Of a stretch of 64,000 bases of DNA, positions 60,259-64,000 are shown in pieces. This DNA comes from Salinimicrobium sp035607535 (GTDB lineage Bacteria; Bacteroidota; Bacteroidia; Flavobacteriales; Flavobacteriaceae). The stretch is taken from positions 434,001 through 498,000 of the forward strand of contig NZ_JAYDZX010000001.1 in NCBI RefSeq assembly GCF_035607535.1, in the 5' to 3' direction. Position 1 is the first letter of the stretch. Every line of letters starts with the position of its first letter. The translations under genes were made by a program, and so were the position numbers. Under the pieces are notes generated by a model. It was not told the DNA's origin and searched no databases. It was given only the letters and a program-made list of their open reading frames with translations.

Positions 60259-62631
60259 ATGAAAAGTACTTTTATGTTGGATGACTTTACTATAGGTACC
60301 GCGCACAGCCTGTTCAATGTCTATGAGGGACATGACAAGCAGGAATTCCTGTTGTTCATTAGTTCTGCTGATGATCTTTCCTTAAGAGCTGTGAATTATC
60401 GCTGTTTACAGTATTTTAAAAGAGATTTACCGTTTAGGGAAGGCAATCATAATTTATTTTGTGAGATCATACATCCGGAAGATTATCCACTTATAGTACA
60501 TCAATTAAATAACCTTCGGGATCTTCAAATAAACGATGATCACGGTGTTGTTATCAGGGTGAGGTCTCCTTTTGGCTACTGGAAAAAATTTCTGTTTCAA
60601 TGTCGTCCTTACCTGGGATTTGATGGAGAAACTGATGAAGAATATGTCCTGGTCCTGGCAAAACCCCTGGATAGTAATAGATTTCAGGCAAGGAAAGGGA
60701 TAAATATTGAAACTGAAAAATCCCTGCAGGAAAGCCTCAACAGGTATAGAGTATTGGTCAATTCCCTCGACCAGGGATTTGGGGTGGTAGAAATGATCTT
60801 TGACCTTAAGAAAAATCCCGTTGACTACCTGTTTGTAGAGATCAATCCTGCTTTTGAAAAGCATACAGGCCTTAACGAACCGTTGGGGAAAACAATGAGG
60901 GAATTTTACCAGCAACATGAAAGCCACTGGTTCAGCACCCTGGGAAAGGTTGCATTTACGGGAGAAGCAGTGCGTTTTGAGGATTATGCGACTGCTCACA
61001 ATCGTTGGTTTGATGTATACGCCTTCCCGATTGGAAGCGCCAAAAGTAGAAAAGTGGCCTGTCTTTTTTCCGATATCACTCCCCGAAAGGAAGCTGAGGA
61101 AAAACTTCAAAAGCTTAATGAAGACCTCGAATTCAAAATAAAAAGTCGAACTCAGGAACTGGAGGAAAACAACGAATTACTCCAGATGGTATTCGATACC
61201 GTTAACCAGGGGATCTTTATCATGAAACCTCTGTTTGGTGAAAACTATGATATTGTAGACTTCACCTACGTAAGGGTAAATAAGGTAATCAATCGGTATT
61301 ACAACAAAAAGCGGATGGTGGGACGTAGCTTTTTAAAGTGCAATCCCAGAGCTACGGAAAAAGGTGTGTTTGAAGCTTTAAAACAAACTATGCTTACAGG
61401 AGAATCTGCCGACCTGGAGATCCATGTTGACCGCAACGGAAGACAAAACTGGATTCACCTCACCAGCAGGAGGCAAAAAGGACTTCTTATCTGTTCCCTG
61501 GAAAATATTACCCGCGATAAGATCAAAGCTCAAAAGCTCAAGGACAACATTAGATTTAAGAAGCAGCTAATAGAAACCTCGCCAGATATTATCATGATCT
61601 TCAACCTCTATGATGAGCAGGTGAGGTATATTAACCGGGATCTTTCCAAAGAAGAAGGCATGACCGTGGAAAGGGTTGTGGGAATGCCATTGCTGGACGT
61701 AATCCCGATGATCCATCCACAGGACAGGCAAAAATGCCTTGAGTTCCACACCCGCTTAACGAGAGCTAAGGATGAAGATATCATCGAAGTAGAGTTCAGG
61801 TTAAAAGGAGCGGGCAAACACTGGGATTTCTACAATGCCCGCGGAAAAGTCTTTATGAGGAACAAAAAAGGAAATGTGTATGAATACATAGTTCTCTTAA
61901 GAAACGTTCAGGCTCAAAAAGCAACTCAGCAGGCCCTGATCTCTGCGGAAAAACTTTCGATCAAAGGAGAGATCGCAAGAACTCTGGCTCACGAATTGAG
62001 GAATCCTTTGGCCAGCATTGGCATGTCTGCAGATATTCTGGAAAAGTTGACCAAAGGCCCACAAAAGAAATTGCTGAGCAACTATACAGGAATAATTAAA
62101 AGAAGTACAGCAACCTTGAACAACCTGGTTACTGACCTTCTTACAACTTCAAATTATTCTAAACCTAACCTAACAAAATGTTGCCTGGCTAAAACGACAA
62201 ATAAAGCACTGGCTCATGCCCGGGATCGAATCTATCTCGCAGGAATAACAGTGCAAAAGAAATATCGCGGTTCCTACTTCATATATGCTGATGAAGAAAA
62301 ACTAAAAATTGCTATTCTCAACATCATAGTAAATGCAAGCGAAGCCATGACTCCAGATGAGGGAGAATTAACGTTAAGTATAAAGAAGAAGAAAAATAGT
62401 TTCTCACTGCATATTACCGATAATGGTTGTGGAATGGAGAAGGAGCAGCTGGACAAACTCTTTGAATCTTTCTATACCAAAAAGCCCGGCGGAATGGGAA
62501 TTGGCCTTAGCTCGGTTAAAAATATCCTCGAAGAACACGGGGCGCAGATCGAAGTGCAGAGTGTTCCCAAAGAAGGTACCACATTTGTTCTCACCTTTCC
62601 CTGCCATGAGGATGCTTTAAAAGGAAAATAA
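60259..62631 (+). CDS. Multi-PAS sensor histidine kinase
   Basis: 790 residues from the ATG at 60259 (MKSTFMLDDFTIGTAH); the start is uncertain and could be 15 bases later. Four PAS-like sensor units follow one another, with SLDQGFGVVEMIFDLKKNPVDYLFVEINPAFEK, VFDTVNQGIFIMKPLFG and ETSPDIIMIFNLYDEQ as clear second to fourth starts. Then comes the H-box LAHELRNPLASIGMS with the phosphorylated His, the N-box IVNASEAMTPDEG, G1 DNGCGME and G2 GGMGIGLSSVKNI. There is no membrane span, so it senses an internal or diffusible signal. No response regulator lies within the window, so its partner is unknown. Confidence 0.92.
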   Translation: MKSTFMLDDFTIGTAHSLFNVYEGHDKQEFLLFISSADDLSLRAVNYRCLQYFKRDLPFREGNHNLFCEIIHPEDYPLIVHQLNNLRDLQINDDHGVVIRVRSPFGYWKKFLFQCRPYLGFDGETDEEYVLVLAKPLDSNRFQARKGINIETEKSLQESLNRYRVLVNSLDQGFGVVEMIFDLKKNPVDYLFVEINPAFEKHTGLNEPLGKTMREFYQQHESHWFSTLGKVAFTGEAVRFEDYATAHNRWFDVYAFPIGSAKSRKVACLFSDITPRKEAEEKLQKLNEDLEFKIKSRTQELEENNELLQMVFDTVNQGIFIMKPLFGENYDIVDFTYVRVNKVINRYYNKKRMVGRSFLKCNPRATEKGVFEALKQTMLTGESADLEIHVDRNGRQNWIHLTSRRQKGLLICSLENITRDKIKAQKLKDNIRFKKQLIETSPDIIMIFNLYDEQVRYINRDLSKEEGMTVERVVGMPLLDVIPMIHPQDRQKCLEFHTRLTRAKDEDIIEVEFRLKGAGKHWDFYNARGKVFMRNKKGNVYEYIVLLRNVQAQKATQQALISAEKLSIKGEIARTLAHELRNPLASIGMSADILEKLTKGPQKKLLSNYTGIIKRSTATLNNLVTDLLTTSNYSKPNLTKCCLAKTTNKALAHARDRIYLAGITVQKKYRGSYFIYADEEKLKIAILNIIVNASEAMTPDEGELTLSIKKKKNSFSLHITDNGCGMEKEQLDKLFESFYTKKPGGMGIGLSSVKNILEEHGAQIEVQSVPKEGTTFVLTFPCHEDALKGK

Positions 62632-62739
62632 ACAGCGGCCGCTAGAAAAAACCGATTATTGTGTATCTTCGGCAATTAATTGGAGCAGTATATTTTCCTG
62701 ATCCTACCGAGTAAATATTACAAAAGTTGATCGCAATTT

Positions 62740-64000
62740 ATGGGGATAATAGATTCCATAGGCAATCTGGTCATGAAGAGCCGGATAGAAGACTTAGAAA
62801 ATTCCATCAATAATCCTCATGAGACACAGCAAAGAGTCTTAAAAGATCTTTTGTCAACTACCAAAGAAACCTATTACGGGAAAAAATTTCATTTTAAGGA
62901 CATCCATAACTACCGTCAGTTTCTCGAGCAGGTACCATTAAATAATTACGAAGATCTTTTTCCATACATTGACCTCATTCTTAAAGGGGAACAAAATATC
63001 CTGTGGCCTACTCCCATAAAGTGGTTCGCGAAATCATCGGGAACGACTGGTGCCACAAGTAAGATCATCCCCGTTTCGACAGAAGGTTTGGAGCTGTGTC
63101 ATTACCAGGGCGGCCGGGATATGCTGGCTTTGTACATAAGGAATTACCCCGACGCAAAGTTGTTTTCAGGAAAGAACCTTTCTATAGGCGGAAGCCAGGA
63201 ATCCAGGTATTCCGAGAATAATGATCATTATATCGCTAATATTTCTGCGATCGTAATGAAAAATCTGCCGTTCTGGGCGCAGTTTGGTCGTACTCCTGGA
63301 CTAGAGGTGACCATGATGAGTAACTGGGAAGAGAAGATCAAAAAGATCGCTGAAGTCACGTCTCAGCAACGGGTAACGAGCCTCGCAGGTTCGCCAATGT
63401 GGATGCTTCTCTTACTTCAGCATATCATCAAGGAACAGAAAATTACTTATATACAGGACGTTTGGCCAGACCTGGAGGTTTTCTTCCATGGCTCGGTTTC
63501 TTTTGCGCCTTACAGGCCGCTCTTTGAAGAACTGGATAAGAACAACAGCCTGCGTTACCTCGAAATTTTCAACGCTACAGAAGGGTTCTTCGCGCTTCAG
63601 GATCAAAAAGAGGATCCTTCCCTCCTGCTTATGCTCAACTACGGAATCTTTTACGAGTTCATCCCTGAAAAAGAATTCCTTTCAGAAAATCCTAAAGTGA
63701 TCCCATTGAGCGAAGTGGAAATAGGAAAGAATTATTCCATGGTGATCAGCACCAACTCCGGGTTGTGGCGCTACAAGATTGGAGACACCGTTAAGTTTAC
63801 AAGCACCAGTCCATACAGGTTCACCATTAGTGGTCGCACCAAGCATTGTATAAACGTGTTTGGAGAAGATCTTTTCGCCGAACATGCCGAAAAAGCAATT
63901 TCTCAGGCATGTCGTGAAACTGGTGCCATTCTTCGGGATTTTACGGCAGCTCCTTATTTTTATGACCGTAGTAAAAAGGGATATCACGAATGGCTCATCG
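62740..64000 (+). CDS. GH3 auxin-responsive promoter family protein, 5' part (acyl-adenylating fold)
   Basis: The gene starts at ATG 62740 and runs off the end; 420 residues are visible. The early GVLKDLLSTTKETYYGKKF-like part (here RVLKDLLSTTKETYYGKKFHF) and the ATP/phosphate loop WFAKSSGTTGATSKIIPVS are characteristic of the GH3 acyl-acid-amido synthetase superfamily. AGSPMWMLLLLQHI, FFHGSVSFAPYRPLF, LEIFNATEGFFALQD and ISTNSGLWRYKIGDTVKFTS follow in family order. In plants such enzymes join amino acids to hormone acids; bacterial members have no assigned substrate. A 108-base gap separates it from the kinase gene, so they may be independent. Confidence 0.88.
   Translation, partial: MGIIDSIGNLVMKSRIEDLENSINNPHETQQRVLKDLLSTTKETYYGKKFHFKDIHNYRQFLEQVPLNNYEDLFPYIDLILKGEQNILWPTPIKWFAKSSGTTGATSKIIPVSTEGLELCHYQGGRDMLALYIRNYPDAKLFSGKNLSIGGSQESRYSENNDHYIANISAIVMKNLPFWAQFGRTPGLEVTMMSNWEEKIKKIAEVTSQQRVTSLAGSPMWMLLLLQHIIKEQKITYIQDVWPDLEVFFHGSVSFAPYRPLFEELDKNNSLRYLEIFNATEGFFALQDQKEDPSLLLMLNYGIFYEFIPEKEFLSENPKVIPLSEVEIGKNYSMVISTNSGLWRYKIGDTVKFTSTSPYRFTISGRTKHCINVFGEDLFAEHAEKAISQACRETGAILRDFTAAPYFYDRSKKGYHEWLI

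Noticed and set aside
62635..62642. GCGGCCGC right after the histidine kinase stop, resembling a cloning scar
   Set aside because: An eight-base match is compatible with native sequence, and the surrounding bases continue naturally into the next gene's upstream region.
1..64000. CRISPR arrays, tRNA or rRNA genes, insertion sequences, phage genes
   Set aside because: No regularly spaced repeats, cloverleaf-like sequences, transposase or phage structural motifs were recognised on either strand by reading; a covariance-model scan would be needed to be certain for small RNAs.

Overview
The window is a piece of a Bacteroidota chromosome, most probably a marine or saline-habitat Flavobacteriaceae member of the Gramella/Salegentibacter/Salinimicrobium type. 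The evidence is a complete SusC/SusD locus, lipoproteins with the Bacteroidota lipobox, moderate to low GC, few Shine-Dalgarno sequences, TAnnTTTG-like promoter boxes, and families typical of this group (PxpABC with an Nramp-like protein, GNAT-nitrilase fusions, Nudix-type regulators, DUF885 lipoproteins). The genus is an inference. No rRNA, tRNA, CRISPR array, insertion sequence or prophage was seen.

Layout. 1-7.4 kb is a mixed housekeeping and small-protein region: the 3' end of an L-serine dehydratase, an inverted-repeat intergenic element, a DinB-like protein, an NTF2-like secreted protein, panB, three tandem paralogous small membrane proteins, a pseudouridine synthase, two tandem secreted MORN/TonB-C proteins and an aldehyde dehydrogenase. 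7.4-15.4 kb (minus strand) holds a GNAT/amidase fusion and a closely packed run of comM (yifB), a DUF2891 lipoprotein, an Nramp-like transporter that lacks the usual metal ligands, and pxpA-pxpB-pxpC (5-oxoprolinase). 15.4-16.3 kb is AT-rich and nearly gene-free. 16.3-19.2 kb holds pfkA, gapA and a BadF-type sugar kinase.

19.4-38.0 kb is an alpha-glucan (starch, glycogen, maltodextrin) utilisation locus. On the minus strand lie an MFS sugar transporter, beta-phosphoglucomutase, GH65 phosphorylase, GH13, GH31 and a second GH13, preceded by a LacI-family regulator. On the plus strand lie SusC, SusD, a SusE/F-like protein and a lipoprotein alpha-amylase. The likely scheme is surface hydrolysis by the amylase, import through SusCD, periplasmic trimming by the GH13 and GH31 enzymes, MFS uptake, then phosphorolysis by GH65 to glucose plus beta-glucose-1-phosphate and entry into the adjacent glycolysis genes. 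A perfect 14-bp LacI-type palindrome lies upstream of susC, and a 12/14 match lies upstream of pfkA.

38.0-49.1 kb is a galactose/beta-galactoside cluster: GH5-like and GH2 secreted hydrolases, a Nudix-fold regulator, galK, galT, a sodium/sugar symporter and galM. Two AT-rich palindromes with the same GTTTATAAA flank lie upstream of the GH2 gene and of galK and are candidate operators for the Nudix regulator. 49.0-64 kb carries a DUF885 lipoprotein, a CocE-type peptidase/esterase, a DsbD-like reductase, tilS, pabB, an FMN reductase, a DEAD-box RNA helicase, a multi-PAS histidine kinase and the start of a GH3-auxin-type (acyl-adenylating fold) gene that runs off the end.

Most of this is recognisable metabolism. 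The points most worth following are the ligand-less Nramp protein in the 5-oxoproline operon, the two inferred operator sets, the triple paralog array, and a recurrent short palindrome of the CAAAAATG-C-CATTTTTG type scattered through genes and gaps.
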